43,667 nt of DNA from SIG710 sp045587665 (lineage in GTDB: Bacteria; Bacillota; Clostridia; Oscillospirales; CAG-272). Positions 32,101-39,890 of the stretch are shown here, in pieces. The stretch spans positions 1 through 43,667 of the forward strand of contig JAZNCT010000037.1 in NCBI GenBank assembly GCA_045587665.1. The letters are read 5' to 3'. The stretch's first letter is position 1. Each line of letters opens with the position of its first letter. The position numbers were made by a program, and so were the translations under genes. The notes beneath the pieces were generated by a model, which saw nothing but the letters and a program-made list of their open reading frames with translations, searched no databases and was not told the DNA's origin.

Positions 32101-32441
32101 TAAAGAAAACCAAGTCCCCCCGAGCCAATCTCTTCTATACCCTCTTCAACAACCGCTTCAAAAATGTAGTCTCTCCACGGGGCAAGCTGAGATTTGTCTC
32201 TGCTGCCATAGCTAATCACCTTGCCTTCGTCTGTGTAGCCAATAAGAGCTCCCTTACCCGAAAATACTATCTGATAATAAGGTGTATTGGCATCTTGTGA
32301 GTTTTTGTTATATATACTCCATGTAATTTCCTCGCCGGCACTGCCGCTTGCAACAGGCTCGCCTGAAGCAAACACAGAAAAAGCCAAAGCCACTCCCATA
32401 AAAGTAGCAAAAATAATTGTTAAAAACAGTCTCTTCATCAT
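29151..32441 (-). CDS. Secreted BspA-LRR/GH26 fusion (probable mannanase)
   Basis: 1096 residues. Signal peptide to about residue 26 (ending VFASG); two blocks of BspA-type LRRs (about 95-250 and 335-505; for example IGAYAFDGCSSLRYVKM and LGSYTFDGCRGIKTVEF); a short beta-grasp-like segment (about 518-580); a beta-rich module (about 583-720); and a GH26 catalytic domain (about 745-1096). The catalytic residues are in place: WRPLHEMNGNWFWW with acid/base Glu905, and CITEFG with nucleophile Glu1016. It lacks a C-terminal anchor or LPXTG, so it is probably released or bound through its LRRs. It combines in one chain what 2001-4445 and 88-2001 encode as two. RBS AAGGA nine bases before the first ATG. 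It lies 21 bases after the next LRR-GH26 gene. Confidence 0.88.
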   Translation of the reverse strand: MMKRLFLTIIFATFMGVALAFSVFASGEPVASGSAGEEITWSIYNKNSQDANTPYYQIVFSGKGALIGYTDEGKVISYGSRDKSQLAPWRDYIFEAVVEEGIEEIGSGGLGFLYSLRVVELPKSVTKIGNAAFESNSALERVAVAGNRTFLGADLSLITSIGAYAFDGCSSLRYVKMCPDYVGALPNESFKNCDSLETFVVPSGVSGLSGTFKNCENLKTIYFEGDPKISSNAFASANTDDLTLYTETENGNVCNFAVSNVIGFSNSVPDIRSDFYCDDENVVDIGKCAEDVFYRIVKENGTYVMYTFGTGETMSSISFSGDTVGYGSIKKVYWYKHKDLITKVVLSENIKTMTALACGFMSKLTHVEITENLTGITGACFEASGNFGCIYKRGNEPIEGHLDLTGIMRLGSYTFDGCRGIKTVEFAPYVSTTYIGTELFKNCVNLESVKLPYNLNEVRKYAFRNCDKLKTIAFFGDVAIDKDAFYQCDGIESIAGLRGSMAEAFANEHGISFIMPNVLRVYLDGEKIMETDIVSGNYFSPPLIDGKIFMLYRDEECTVPLDYSKPVSESMDIYARFLVSHTGFMVRTEDYNGLRSLYEFDLISAEGDSLYDIKEMGSIASLERDIRGTTSMTYDDNHIFRNPVVLDNKFVGKLVSFPKGTSAQFAHTATGYEKNGSLDARSATEPLYFRGYAVLRHKESGELYEIYTDVISATLCEKSAKTAELGAGTLGADELEFLNASAKASYDRDMLYTKEELLEYINTMYEDIDHILYGQQINIGNANSLASYLASFRDETGDYPAVVGIDQGTINRSSLSEEETAIFRADLVEYAKRGGIITLSFHMDNPNNESLYCRGSLGKGDAFDTLMTTGSDTNASLMRSLATAAETLRYLEEAGVPVLWRPLHEMNGNWFWWCTVQGGKVIDGEYVARLWRYIYNYFEVECGLENLIWVYSPNYTNNTSVTSGAQHVMYCYPGDEYVDMVGCDWYTASGNYKDIDGEGKSYSSIASTGKPACITEFGPSGDLLPVNDGEHPYKAMKQLQLMKDIAYKMGHSMVYILNWTSHWSIYKMGDSNDFMADPMIYGANETYTYLIAKKLC

Positions 32442-32462
32442 ATAAAATTATCCTTAATCAGT

Positions 32463-35417
32463 TTATTTTAAAACAAAGCTCCCTTTCGAGCTTTCAAAAG
32501 CCGTTCCCGAAACATCTGCATGATCTTTCCCCGGGAAATAATCGTTTCCGCTGTCACCACCCTCAAAAACAAAAATTATATTATCAAGTGAGCATTCCTC
32601 ATAGAGATATTCTGAACATTCCTTAAAGAGCCTTGTATATCTTGATATTCTGTCCTCTTGGCTGTCCCCCTCAAAAGCAGATGCACACCACCATACCTTT
32701 TCGCTGTTTATCTCCGGAAGAAGATTGACAAAAACAGTAACGCCCTCTTCTTTGAGAAACTGCAAAAGCATACCCGTTTTACCAAGCTCAGAAAGCAGGG
32801 CATTTCTGTATGGAGAGGGATCACTGAAGGTATATTCCCATTCCTGTGATGAAAGCTTTCCTCCTGTGCTTGCGTTGCTCGAAGGATTGCCCGGTCTTAA
32901 ATAAAGCATTACGCTTCCGCCGAATTCGCTGTATTGGGCTATATCCTTTGCAAGCGCTCTCAGCACTTTTTCGTTTCCAAGGCCTATATCAAAAATATCG
33001 GTCACGTCAAATCGCATCATTGCGGGAATACTTCCGTTTTTCTCATACTGTTCGGCAAGGTAAACATCAAAGAAATCCGCATCATTTATCGCAGGCTCAC
33101 CGCTGAAAAGTATGGGATGCTCACCCATTTCTATCTGCTCAACCAATGAGAGAAGCTCTTTTGCATTTCGTGGTCTTCTTTCTGCACCACAAAGCTCCGG
33201 CAGAGTGCTCATATATTCAACTTCAGAAAGAGAATATGCCCCCGCCTCTCCTCTGCTTACTTTTTTTGCTTCTTCATAAATGCTTGAGCCCTTCATATCG
33301 GTATAAAACGTATATTTTTCACCGCTATTTTTATCCTGAATCACCAGATAGCCTCGAAAGTAAAGCTTTTCAAAGCAGCGCTCGGACAAAGGCTCACCTT
33401 CTTCTCCTTCAAATCCACAGGCGAAAAAGCCAAAGCCTTCTCTATCTCCCGGCAGAGAGATGCCGCCTTGGAGCTTGCCGTTCTCATAAAAAACGGTGGA
33501 ATAGATGCGTGACATATTCAGCCCGATCTCTGCCTCTGAAGTGCCCCTGTCTCTTGATGCTATTGCACCAGCCTCAACCAATTTAAATGCAGAGTTTTCA
33601 ATGTTTTCCGCAAGAGAAAGATCAACGCCCAATTTGAGCCCCTCTTGATACTTTATGCGAATTTCGGAAATACCGTATATCGGTTTTACATAAAGGGTGG
33701 TAGTCCGGTCAATCGGGGTCATTGTATAAACATCTTTTCCCTCGGGATCGGTATACATAAGGCAGACCTTTCCGTCTGCAACAAAATTTTTAAGACTTTG
33801 ACCTGCAATCACATCAACATTTTCTATCAGCTTTTTCGTTCCAACTGCTCGTATAGCAACCCGACATGGATACAAAAACTCTATTCCGTTGTCAAGAGCA
33901 AATTTCTCAGCCTTTGAATCTGAAAGACCTCTCATTGTTCTAAGAGCTTTGCAATTGTTGAATGCGCGCTTATCGATCGAAGCATCAAGCTCAAAAATAA
34001 CCTCAGAGAGATTTTCGCATCCCAAGAAAGCATTTTTCTCTATTTTTGTTATCACTGCGGGAACGGTAAAGCTTGTAAGTCCCTTACAGTTTTTAAAGGT
34101 CTCTGCGCCTATCGTCTCCTGGGAGAGCTCTTCTGATAGTATCGGGGTAGTAAGATATCTGCACCCGTCAAAGCAGTATGCTCCAAAGCTTTTTATCCCG
34201 GAAAGGTCAAAAACGCCTTCCTTTGGCTCATTGCCGGAGAGATATATCGAAGAAAGATTTTCACAATACTCAAAAACAACACCCGAAAAAACCGAGAGCG
34301 AATATGGGATCTCAATGGTTTTCATTGCTCTGAGGCCAAGAAAACTGCCCACCCCCAGCGTTTCTACATCAGCCTCTATCCTTACATTCACAATACGGTT
34401 TATATAAGGTGCCCATTGGCTGTTTTTATAATTTTTGGTGTTCATAGACTTTCCAAAAATATCGGTTATATTTACTTCCTTGCCCGCTCCACTGATGACC
34501 AGATCATATAAAGGCTCTTCTTTTGTAGACCCTTCGTTTTCAACTATCTGCCAATAGAGAGCTTTTCCCGCCGTTCCAAAGTCAACTGCGCTATCTGCGG
34601 GTGCAAAAGGCAGTTCTCTTATAGACTCTCCTCCATATGGCAAGGCCTTTTCGATGATCTCGGTATAAGCAGCGCCTCCCTTGCCGGCAATTATATATGC
34701 AGAGTCTGCCCCCAAAAGAGCGGTGCTGTCTATAGTCGGCTCACCAAGCACCTCGATATAATGCAGAGCTGTGCAGTTTTTAAAGCACTCTGCACCGATA
34801 GCTCCTACCCCCTCGGGAACATTAAGAAATCTGAGCATACGGCACTCGGCAAAGCACTGCTTTCCCAGAGGGCCGCTAAGCTCCTCAGAAAGCATTATGC
34901 TGCGCACGCTTCTGCAGCCCGAAAAAGCATATCCCTTTATGGTCGTAATGTTTATAAGATTAAAGCCGGGCGCGTCTTCTTCGCCTGCAAGCACGATTTT
35001 AGTCAGATAATGACAGTCTTGAAACGCTGCAGAGCCTATAGACCTGACCGTTGACGGGATATAAACTTCACGGAGTGCTTTTAGAAATGCAAGACCATAG
35101 TCTCCTATCTCTTCGATCCCCTCACCGATCTCCGCTCTCACTATGCTTTGGGCATAGGGAGATAACACAGATTCGTTCTTTGTTTTATATTTCAACGCGT
35201 TTCCGCTCATATCCATACCTATGAAAGAGCCGCTTCCGCTGATCCGCAGGGTATAGATGGGTTTTTCTTCACTGCCGCTGTTGTATATTTCAAAAATGGC
35301 TGTGTCGCCAAGTGTTCCTTCTGCAACCTTTTCTTCGGCAAAGCCCAAAAGAGAAAATGAAAAAGCAAAAACAAACAGCAAGAAAACCAGTAAAAAAGCT
35401 CTCCCGATATTTTTCAT
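32463..35417 (-). CDS. Secreted BspA-LRR protein with degenerate, truncated GH26-like domain
   Basis: About 984 residues, with the same layout as its downstream neighbour: signal peptide (ending LLGFAEE); LRR blocks (for example IKGYAFSGCRSVRSIML and FGAYCFDGCRYLTTPIL); the short linker module (IAGQSLKNFVADGKVCLMYT); the beta-rich module (ASRDRGTSEAEIGLN, YFRGYLVIQD); then a GH26-like region from about 745. There the hallmark WRPLHEMNGNWFWW has become VNLLPEINSEKVWW; the acid/base Glu (902) remains but the flanking Arg and His are lost. The chain ends after HADVSGTAFESSKG, about where the strand before the nucleophile should begin, so no nucleophile Glu exists. It is probably a non-catalytic binding protein or a gene in decay. 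The ATG at 35417 follows GGGGG; an ATG four codons earlier lacks a site. Confidence 0.85.
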   Translation of the reverse strand: MKNIGRAFLLVFLLFVFAFSFSLLGFAEEKVAEGTLGDTAIFEIYNSGSEEKPIYTLRISGSGSFIGMDMSGNALKYKTKNESVLSPYAQSIVRAEIGEGIEEIGDYGLAFLKALREVYIPSTVRSIGSAAFQDCHYLTKIVLAGEEDAPGFNLINITTIKGYAFSGCRSVRSIMLSEELSGPLGKQCFAECRMLRFLNVPEGVGAIGAECFKNCTALHYIEVLGEPTIDSTALLGADSAYIIAGKGGAAYTEIIEKALPYGGESIRELPFAPADSAVDFGTAGKALYWQIVENEGSTKEEPLYDLVISGAGKEVNITDIFGKSMNTKNYKNSQWAPYINRIVNVRIEADVETLGVGSFLGLRAMKTIEIPYSLSVFSGVVFEYCENLSSIYLSGNEPKEGVFDLSGIKSFGAYCFDGCRYLTTPILSEELSQETIGAETFKNCKGLTSFTVPAVITKIEKNAFLGCENLSEVIFELDASIDKRAFNNCKALRTMRGLSDSKAEKFALDNGIEFLYPCRVAIRAVGTKKLIENVDVIAGQSLKNFVADGKVCLMYTDPEGKDVYTMTPIDRTTTLYVKPIYGISEIRIKYQEGLKLGVDLSLAENIENSAFKLVEAGAIASRDRGTSEAEIGLNMSRIYSTVFYENGKLQGGISLPGDREGFGFFACGFEGEEGEPLSERCFEKLYFRGYLVIQDKNSGEKYTFYTDMKGSSIYEEAKKVSRGEAGAYSLSEVEYMSTLPELCGAERRPRNAKELLSLVEQIEMGEHPILFSGEPAINDADFFDVYLAEQYEKNGSIPAMMRFDVTDIFDIGLGNEKVLRALAKDIAQYSEFGGSVMLYLRPGNPSSNASTGGKLSSQEWEYTFSDPSPYRNALLSELGKTGMLLQFLKEEGVTVFVNLLPEINSEKVWWCASAFEGDSQEDRISRYTRLFKECSEYLYEECSLDNIIFVFEGGDSGNDYFPGKDHADVSGTAFESSKGSFVLK

Positions 35418-35435
35418 AAATACCCCCATTCGATA

Positions 35436-35691
35436 TTATCCTCTGATACCTTCAATTATTTCCGGCACGTCTGCCGCACCAAGCATCTGCTCTGCCGGCA
35501 TATATTCCACCGCTTCCCTCAAAGGCAAGATGATAATTTATCATGGCAGCTGAACTTTTGTTATATATCTTCCATGTTACATCTTTTCCGCAAATGCCGC
35601 TTGCAACAACCGAATCCTCTGCAGACACTGCAAAGATCGAAACAAAAATGAAAGTAACAATGGTAAAAGTAAACATTAAGATTCTATTCAT
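35436..35691 (-). pseudogene. Collapsed LRR-GH26 family gene (5' end retained, interior deleted)
   Basis: Starting at an ATG with GGAG (35691), the frame gives a signal peptide (MNRILMFTFTIVTFIFVSIF) and SVVASGICGKDVTWKIYNKS then YHLAFEGSGGIY. This matches the mature N-terminus of the fusion at 29151-32441 (PVASGSAGEEITWSIYNKNS, YYQIVFSGKGALIGY). After about 60 residues it runs into AGRADAWCGRRAGNN and stops. In the next frame the sequence reads YMPAEQMLGAADVPEIIEGI and ends RG-stop at 35436, which may be the original C-terminus. So a large internal deletion with a frameshift left only the ends. Confidence 0.7.
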
Positions 35692-35725
35692 CGTTTTCTC
35701 CATATATAAGTGGATATTATTATAT

Positions 35726-35754
35726 ATTATAAATGCTTTATCACCTAAAGTCAA
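35726..35754 (-). promoter_or_regulatory. Promoter of the LRR-GH26 gene cluster
   Basis: On the minus strand: TTGACT (35749-35754), 17-base spacer, perfect TATAAT (35726-35731), 35 bases upstream of the collapsed gene. Since that gene is now only about 250 bases long, this promoter may drive the two intact fusion genes behind it. Confidence 0.75.
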
Positions 35755-35846
35755 TTCGGGTTCAGAAATTTCGCAGTTTTCAACAACCGATAGGTTTGTT
35801 TTTTGTATATATTGCCTCTTTTTTTAATAAAATACCCTCAAATCCC

Positions 35847-35875
35847 TTGACAGCTTGACTTTTTGGGTGTAAAAT
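35847..35875 (+). promoter_or_regulatory. Promoter of rny
   Basis: TTGACA (35847-35852), 17-base spacer, TAAAAT (35870-35875). An overlapping alternative is TTGACT with TAATAA a few bases downstream. The leader is about 65 bases and AAGGAGG precedes the ATG. Confidence 0.75.
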
Positions 35876-35945
35876 ATAATAAGGCGTAGTGTTTCTTTTG
35901 CCTGCGCCTTTGAAATTATGAAAAATAAAATTAAGGAGGTGCATT

Positions 35946-37511
35946 ATGGAGAAAATTTTGATCCCAATAATCTGCGCGGTCGTATTTCTTGCTGTCGGAA
36001 TCGTGCTCGGATCATTTCTGCGTAAAAAGCTTGCCGAAGGCAAGATAGGCTCTGCCGAAAACGAAGCAAAGCGTATTCTTGAAGCCGGCAAAAAAGAAGC
36101 AGAAGAAATTAAAAAACAAGCCGAGTCCCGGAAAAAAGAAGCTCTTATCGAAGCAAAAGAAGAGATTCTTCAAAGCCGCAATGAAGCTGAGCGCGAGATT
36201 AAGGAGAGACGCAAAGAGATCTCAAACACCGAGCGCCGTCTCACTCAAAAAGAGGATAACCTGGATAAAAAGACAGAAGCTCTTGAGAGAAAAAATGAGC
36301 AGCTTGATAAAAAGATCAAAGAAAACGAAGCCGAAAGAGAAAAGATCAACGAGCTTTTCAGTATTCAGCTTAAGCGTCTTGAAGAGGTCTCAGGCTATAC
36401 AGCCGAACAGGCTAAGGCAGAGCTTATCGAAAGAGTTGAGGCAGAGATCAAGGATGAGCTTGCAAAGAAGATGATCGAGCTTGAAGAACAGTTCAAGGAA
36501 GAATCGGATACAAAAGCAAGAAATATCCTTTCGCTGGCTATTCAGAGATATGCCGCTGACCATGTTGCCGAGGCCACCATTTCTGTTGTGGCACTGCCAA
36601 ACGAAGAGATGAAGGGCAGGATCATTGGCAGAGAGGGTAGAAATATCCAGAAGCTTGAAACGCTTACGGGAGTTGAGCTCATCATCGACGATACTCCTGA
36701 AGCTATCACACTTTCGGGCTTTGATCCCGTTAGACGTGAGATTGCGAGACTTGCTCTTGAAAAGCTCATTTCCGACGGACGAATCCATCCCGCAAGAATT
36801 GAAGAAACTGTTGAAAAAGCAAGAAAAGAAGTTGAGGCCTCGGTTAAACAGGCCGGTGAAAGAGCCGTATTTGACGTTGGAGTTCACGGCATCAATCCCG
36901 AGCTTATCAGACTTCTTGGCAGACTTCGCTACAGAACCAGCTACGGTCAAAACGTGCTTCAGCACTCTATCGAGGTTGCGTTCATTTCAGGAATTATTGC
37001 CGACGAGCTTGGCGTTGACAGCACTCTTGCAAGACGTGCAGGACTTCTCCACGATATCGGTAAAGCGTTCCCGCACGATGTTGAAGGATCACATGTCCAG
37101 ATCGGCGTTGAGGCGGCACGCAAGCACAAAGAAAGCAAAGACGTTATCCACGCAATCGAAGCCCACCACAATGATGTTGAGCCTCAGACAATCGTTGCCA
37201 TTATCGTTCAGGCAGCCGATGCAATTTCTGCGGCAAGACCGGGCGCACGCCGCGAGGATCTTGAAAACTATATCAAGCGTCTGCAAAAGCTTGAAGAAAT
37301 CGCTACAAGCTTTGACGGAATCGACAAGGCATTTGCAATTCAGGCAGGCCGTGAGATCCGCGTAATGGTAAAGCCCGAGGAAGTAAACGACGAGGGAATG
37401 AAGATTATTGCGCATGATATCGCGCTTAAGATCAAAAATGAAGTTAAATATCCCGGCCAGATAAAGATAAATCTGATAAGGGAAAGCAGAGCGGTTGATT
37501 ACGCAAAATAA
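35946..37511 (+). CDS. rny: Ribonuclease Y
   Basis: 521 residues, the standard length. One N-terminal membrane helix (about 5-25), a long charged coiled coil (about 30-200; KKEAEEIKKQAESRKKEAL), a KH domain (KGRIIGREGRNIQKLETLTG) and an HD domain with the metal-binding HD pair in AGLLHDIGKAFPHDVEGSH. RNase Y starts mRNA decay in Firmicutes at the membrane as part of the degradosome-like network. It stands as a single-gene unit with a strong promoter. Polynucleotide phosphorylase, a functional partner, is encoded at the end of this window. Confidence 0.96.
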   Translation: MEKILIPIICAVVFLAVGIVLGSFLRKKLAEGKIGSAENEAKRILEAGKKEAEEIKKQAESRKKEALIEAKEEILQSRNEAEREIKERRKEISNTERRLTQKEDNLDKKTEALERKNEQLDKKIKENEAEREKINELFSIQLKRLEEVSGYTAEQAKAELIERVEAEIKDELAKKMIELEEQFKEESDTKARNILSLAIQRYAADHVAEATISVVALPNEEMKGRIIGREGRNIQKLETLTGVELIIDDTPEAITLSGFDPVRREIARLALEKLISDGRIHPARIEETVEKARKEVEASVKQAGERAVFDVGVHGINPELIRLLGRLRYRTSYGQNVLQHSIEVAFISGIIADELGVDSTLARRAGLLHDIGKAFPHDVEGSHVQIGVEAARKHKESKDVIHAIEAHHNDVEPQTIVAIIVQAADAISAARPGARREDLENYIKRLQKLEEIATSFDGIDKAFAIQAGREIRVMVKPEEVNDEGMKIIAHDIALKIKNEVKYPGQIKINLIRESRAVDYAK

Positions 37512-37622
37512 ACCGCAAATCAAACTCATAAATACCGAAAGGTATAACATATATTTACATAAAACCACAAGGGTAAATAAAGAAAGCGGCTTTCGCTGCT
37601 GTGTATTATATAATATGAGTAT

Positions 37623-37651
37623 AGGGACTGCCTCAAAAAGAGGCAGTCCCT
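37623..37651. terminator. Perfect hairpin between convergent rny and MATE genes
   Basis: AGGGACTGCCTC and GAGGCAGTCCCT form a perfect 12-bp stem with an AAAAA loop. It lacks a strong T-run on either side (AAAATTA on plus), though it is well placed to end both genes. Its outer arms (AGGGACT/AGTCCCT) recur in the hairpin at 42957-43003. Confidence 0.6.
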
Positions 37652-37674
37652 AAAATTATGCTAAAAGTTTTTAA

Positions 37675-39063
37675 TCAGCTTTTTTCGCCAACAAGGTTAT
37701 TCATCCATTTTCCGCTGCGAACCAGAATAAATCCTATGATACATTTTACTATATCAACGCCATAGCATATTATGTATACATAATATATTGAAAGCGATGT
37801 AAATCGGGTCAGAATAAAGGCAAGCAGCACATTGACGCACCAAATATAGGCACTGTCAAACAAGAATGTTATCCAGGTTTTTCCGCCGGATCTCAGTGTA
37901 AAATACGCTCCGTTCATAAACGAATCTATAGGCATATAACAGGCCATTACAAGAATAAAGAAGCTTGCAAGAGCTTTGACCTGGTCTGTCGTGTTATATA
38001 TCCCGGGGAAAAATGCAGAGCTTATTGCCATTGCGCCGCCAATAACGGTGCTGGACATAACTGTGAATGCAAGGAGCTTTGTGTCGGTATCTCTGGCTTC
38101 CTCCATTTTGTTTGCGCCAAGCAGATTTCCAACCATTATAGATATAGCACTGCCAAGGGATATAAAAACTATGTTGAATACATTTGAAAGTGTGGTGCAG
38201 ATGTTGAGTGCTCCCACAACATCAAGTCCCTTTGTTGAAAAGCACTGAGAGCGCATCGTTACACCCAGCGACCAGAGTGCCTCATTTATCAAAAGCGGAA
38301 GTCCCCTCATTGACATTTCACACGCCGAGGAGAGCGGAACACGCAGTGTTTTATATACTCCCTCAATATAGGGATTTTCCTTTTTGCTTTTGTGTGTCCA
38401 TACCACTATCGCAATACATTCGGCATATCGTGAGATCACCGTTGCTATAGCTGCGCCTTCAACTCCGAGCTTTGGAAAACCAAAATTTCCGAAAATAAGA
38501 AGATAGTTTAAAACAAGGTTGATAACCACTGCACCAACACCGCAAAGCATAGGCGGCAGGGTCTTTCCCGTTTCTCTCAATGTGCTTGAATACATCTGTG
38601 TAATAGCAAAGGGGATTATGCTGAGCATAAGTATCCGAACATATCTCATACCAAAACCAAGGGTAAGCTCAAGATTTCCGCCTGATTCGCTGTCATGCAA
38701 AAATGCGCTTATCAGATCCTCTCCCGCAAAGCCGAAGACCAGCAGTGCCAGCACAGAAAGCGCCACACCTACCCACGCTTTAAATCGAATGCTGTCTCGC
38801 ACGCCCTTCATATCGCCTTTTCCAAAGAACTGGGCTGTAAATATACCAATTCCCGAAAAACCGCCAAAAACGCAGAGATTAAAAACAAAAAACAGTTGAT
38901 TTGCTATCGCAACGCCCGTCATTTGCTCTGTTCCTATCTTGCCAACCATGATATTATCAAGCATATTGACAAAATTGGTAATACCGTTTTGCACCATTAT
39001 CGGCAGTGCAACAGCAATAACCTTTTTATAAAAGTTTCTGTCTCCAATAAATTTTTTAAGCAT
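37675..39063 (-). CDS. MATE family multidrug/organic cation efflux protein
   Basis: 462 residues with twelve predicted membrane segments in two pseudo-symmetric halves. Family marks are VALPIMVQNGITNFVNMLDN and IMVGKIGTEQMTGVAIANQL at the start, FGGFSGIGIFTAQFFGKGD, and the matching second-half motif MRGLPLLINEALWSLGVTM then GNLLGANKMEEARDTD. MATE proteins export drugs or metabolites with Na+ or H+. Substrate not inferable. It lies three bases after the Nudix gene and is co-transcribed with it. Confidence 0.92.
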   Translation of the reverse strand: MLKKFIGDRNFYKKVIAVALPIMVQNGITNFVNMLDNIMVGKIGTEQMTGVAIANQLFFVFNLCVFGGFSGIGIFTAQFFGKGDMKGVRDSIRFKAWVGVALSVLALLVFGFAGEDLISAFLHDSESGGNLELTLGFGMRYVRILMLSIIPFAITQMYSSTLRETGKTLPPMLCGVGAVVINLVLNYLLIFGNFGFPKLGVEGAAIATVISRYAECIAIVVWTHKSKKENPYIEGVYKTLRVPLSSACEMSMRGLPLLINEALWSLGVTMRSQCFSTKGLDVVGALNICTTLSNVFNIVFISLGSAISIMVGNLLGANKMEEARDTDTKLLAFTVMSSTVIGGAMAISSAFFPGIYNTTDQVKALASFFILVMACYMPIDSFMNGAYFTLRSGGKTWITFLFDSAYIWCVNVLLAFILTRFTSLSIYYVYIICYGVDIVKCIIGFILVRSGKWMNNLVGEKS

Positions 39064-39066
39064 AAA

Positions 39067-39564
39067 TTATTCCTCGATAAATCTTTCAAACACCATTTTG
39101 GCAATAGACTTTATATGTCCGGGTATGATGTATTCTTCTCCGCCAAATGTAACACTTCCGCTTTCTATTTCCTTTTTTCCCACCCAAAAAAACTGCTTAC
39201 TTTCACCGCTCATAGGGCAAAGCTCTCCAAAAGGCTCTATTTCGCCTTCAGCGATAGCGGCATAAACAAAATCCAGATTCTGAACAGGCGCACTCTTGTT
39301 CTCGTGCAGCAGAAAAGCCGGTGCCGGAAGCACAAAAGCCGAGGAAGTATCTGCCACCTCTCCGCAAAAGTCAAGAAGCTTCACCACAAGGCCGGATTCT
39401 TCAAACACCTCTCTAAGCGCCGCCTCATGAGGAAGCTCTGCGGGCTCTATATGACCTCCAAGGGGATAGAGCTGCCCAAATTTTTTATGCTTGTGAAGGA
39501 GCATCAGTCCTCTTTTTTTATCTAAAACATATGTAGTGGCCGTCATCGTTCGGTTATATATCAT
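39067..39564 (-). CDS. Nudix hydrolase
   Basis: 165 residues. The Nudix box is complete: GHIEPAELPHEAALREVFEE followed by SGL, with REVFEE supplying the metal-binding Glu residues. The rest is a single Nudix fold (TTYVLDKKRGLMLLHKHKKF; FVYAAIAEGEIEPFGE). Such enzymes hydrolyse nucleoside diphosphate derivatives; the substrate is unknown. A GGAGG seven bases upstream supports the ATG. First gene of a two-gene operon with the MATE transporter. Confidence 0.9.
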   Translation of the reverse strand: MIYNRTMTATTYVLDKKRGLMLLHKHKKFGQLYPLGGHIEPAELPHEAALREVFEESGLVVKLLDFCGEVADTSSAFVLPAPAFLLHENKSAPVQNLDFVYAAIAEGEIEPFGELCPMSGESKQFFWVGKKEIESGSVTFGGEEYIIPGHIKSIAKMVFERFIEE

Positions 39565-39593
39565 TGCCGCACCTCCAAAAACAAAACAGGATT

Positions 39594-39622
39594 ATAGTAT
39601 CACATTTCACTCTTTTTGTCAA
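39594..39622 (-). promoter_or_regulatory. Promoter of the Nudix-MATE operon
   Basis: On the minus strand: perfect TTGACA (39617-39622), 17-base spacer, TACTAT (39594-39599). TATAAT overlaps it three bases further downstream (20-base spacing). Confidence 0.7.
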
Positions 39623-39652
39623 TAGCTCTGAAAAAGGATTTACATTTGGCTC

Positions 39653-39681
39653 TTGCTTTTCTGCCACAACAGATGTATAAT
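39653..39681 (+). promoter_or_regulatory. Promoter of the candidate non-coding RNA
   Basis: TTGCTT (39653-39658), 17-base spacer, perfect TATAAT (39676-39681). No protein-coding gene follows on this strand before the terminator at 39855. Confidence 0.65.
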
Positions 39682-39687
39682 ATAAAA

Positions 39688-39890
39688 AACAAGGGGAAAA
39701 CGCATATACTTAAAGGTATACCAGAATAATATTCCCCAAACTGCTGAAGGTGCTGGCTGGAGTGGGTCACGGCGACAGGCTTGTTATTGCAACAAGCGAG
39801 AGTGCTCTATATGCTAACATAATGCTCCAAAAATGTGTTAATAAATAATAATTAAAAAATGTGGCCGAGCTATCGGCCACATTTTTAGTT
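39688..39890 (+). ncRNA. Candidate stand-alone structured RNA, about 200 nt, unidentified
   Basis: A promoter, about 165 bases without a credible ORF, and a strong terminator form a complete transcription unit. Pairing potential is high. GGGGAA (39694-39699) can pair with TTCCCC (about 39732-39737), enclosing TATAC-TTAAAG-GTATA. GCTTGTT-ATTGC-AACAAGC forms a perfect 7-bp hairpin (about 39778-39796). GCATATA (near 39702) can instead pair with TATATGC (near 39808), closing the whole central region. The middle is GC-rich (CTGGCTGGAGTGGGTCACGG), in contrast to AT-rich flanks. The size would suit 6S RNA or another small regulatory RNA, but I do not recognise a known family motif (not SRP, tmRNA, RNase P, T-box, SAM, TPP, c-di-GMP). 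Confidence 0.5.
39855..39886. terminator. Bidirectional intrinsic terminator (ncRNA / rbfA)
   Basis: AAAAATGTGGCCGA and TCGGCCACATTTTT form a perfect 14-bp stem with a GCTA loop. T-runs lie on both strands, so it ends the plus-strand RNA and the rbfA operon. The rbfA stop codon overlaps its edge. Confidence 0.92.

Noticed and set aside
37512..37622. Possible second small RNA between rny and the terminator hairpin
   Set aside because: AT-rich with a TATAAT-like stretch, but no -35 box and too little sequence before the hairpin to form a credible unit.
39674..39730. Short frame beginning at an ATG in the promoter of the RNA gene
   Set aside because: It overlaps the -10 box and has no ribosome site, so it cannot be translated from that promoter.
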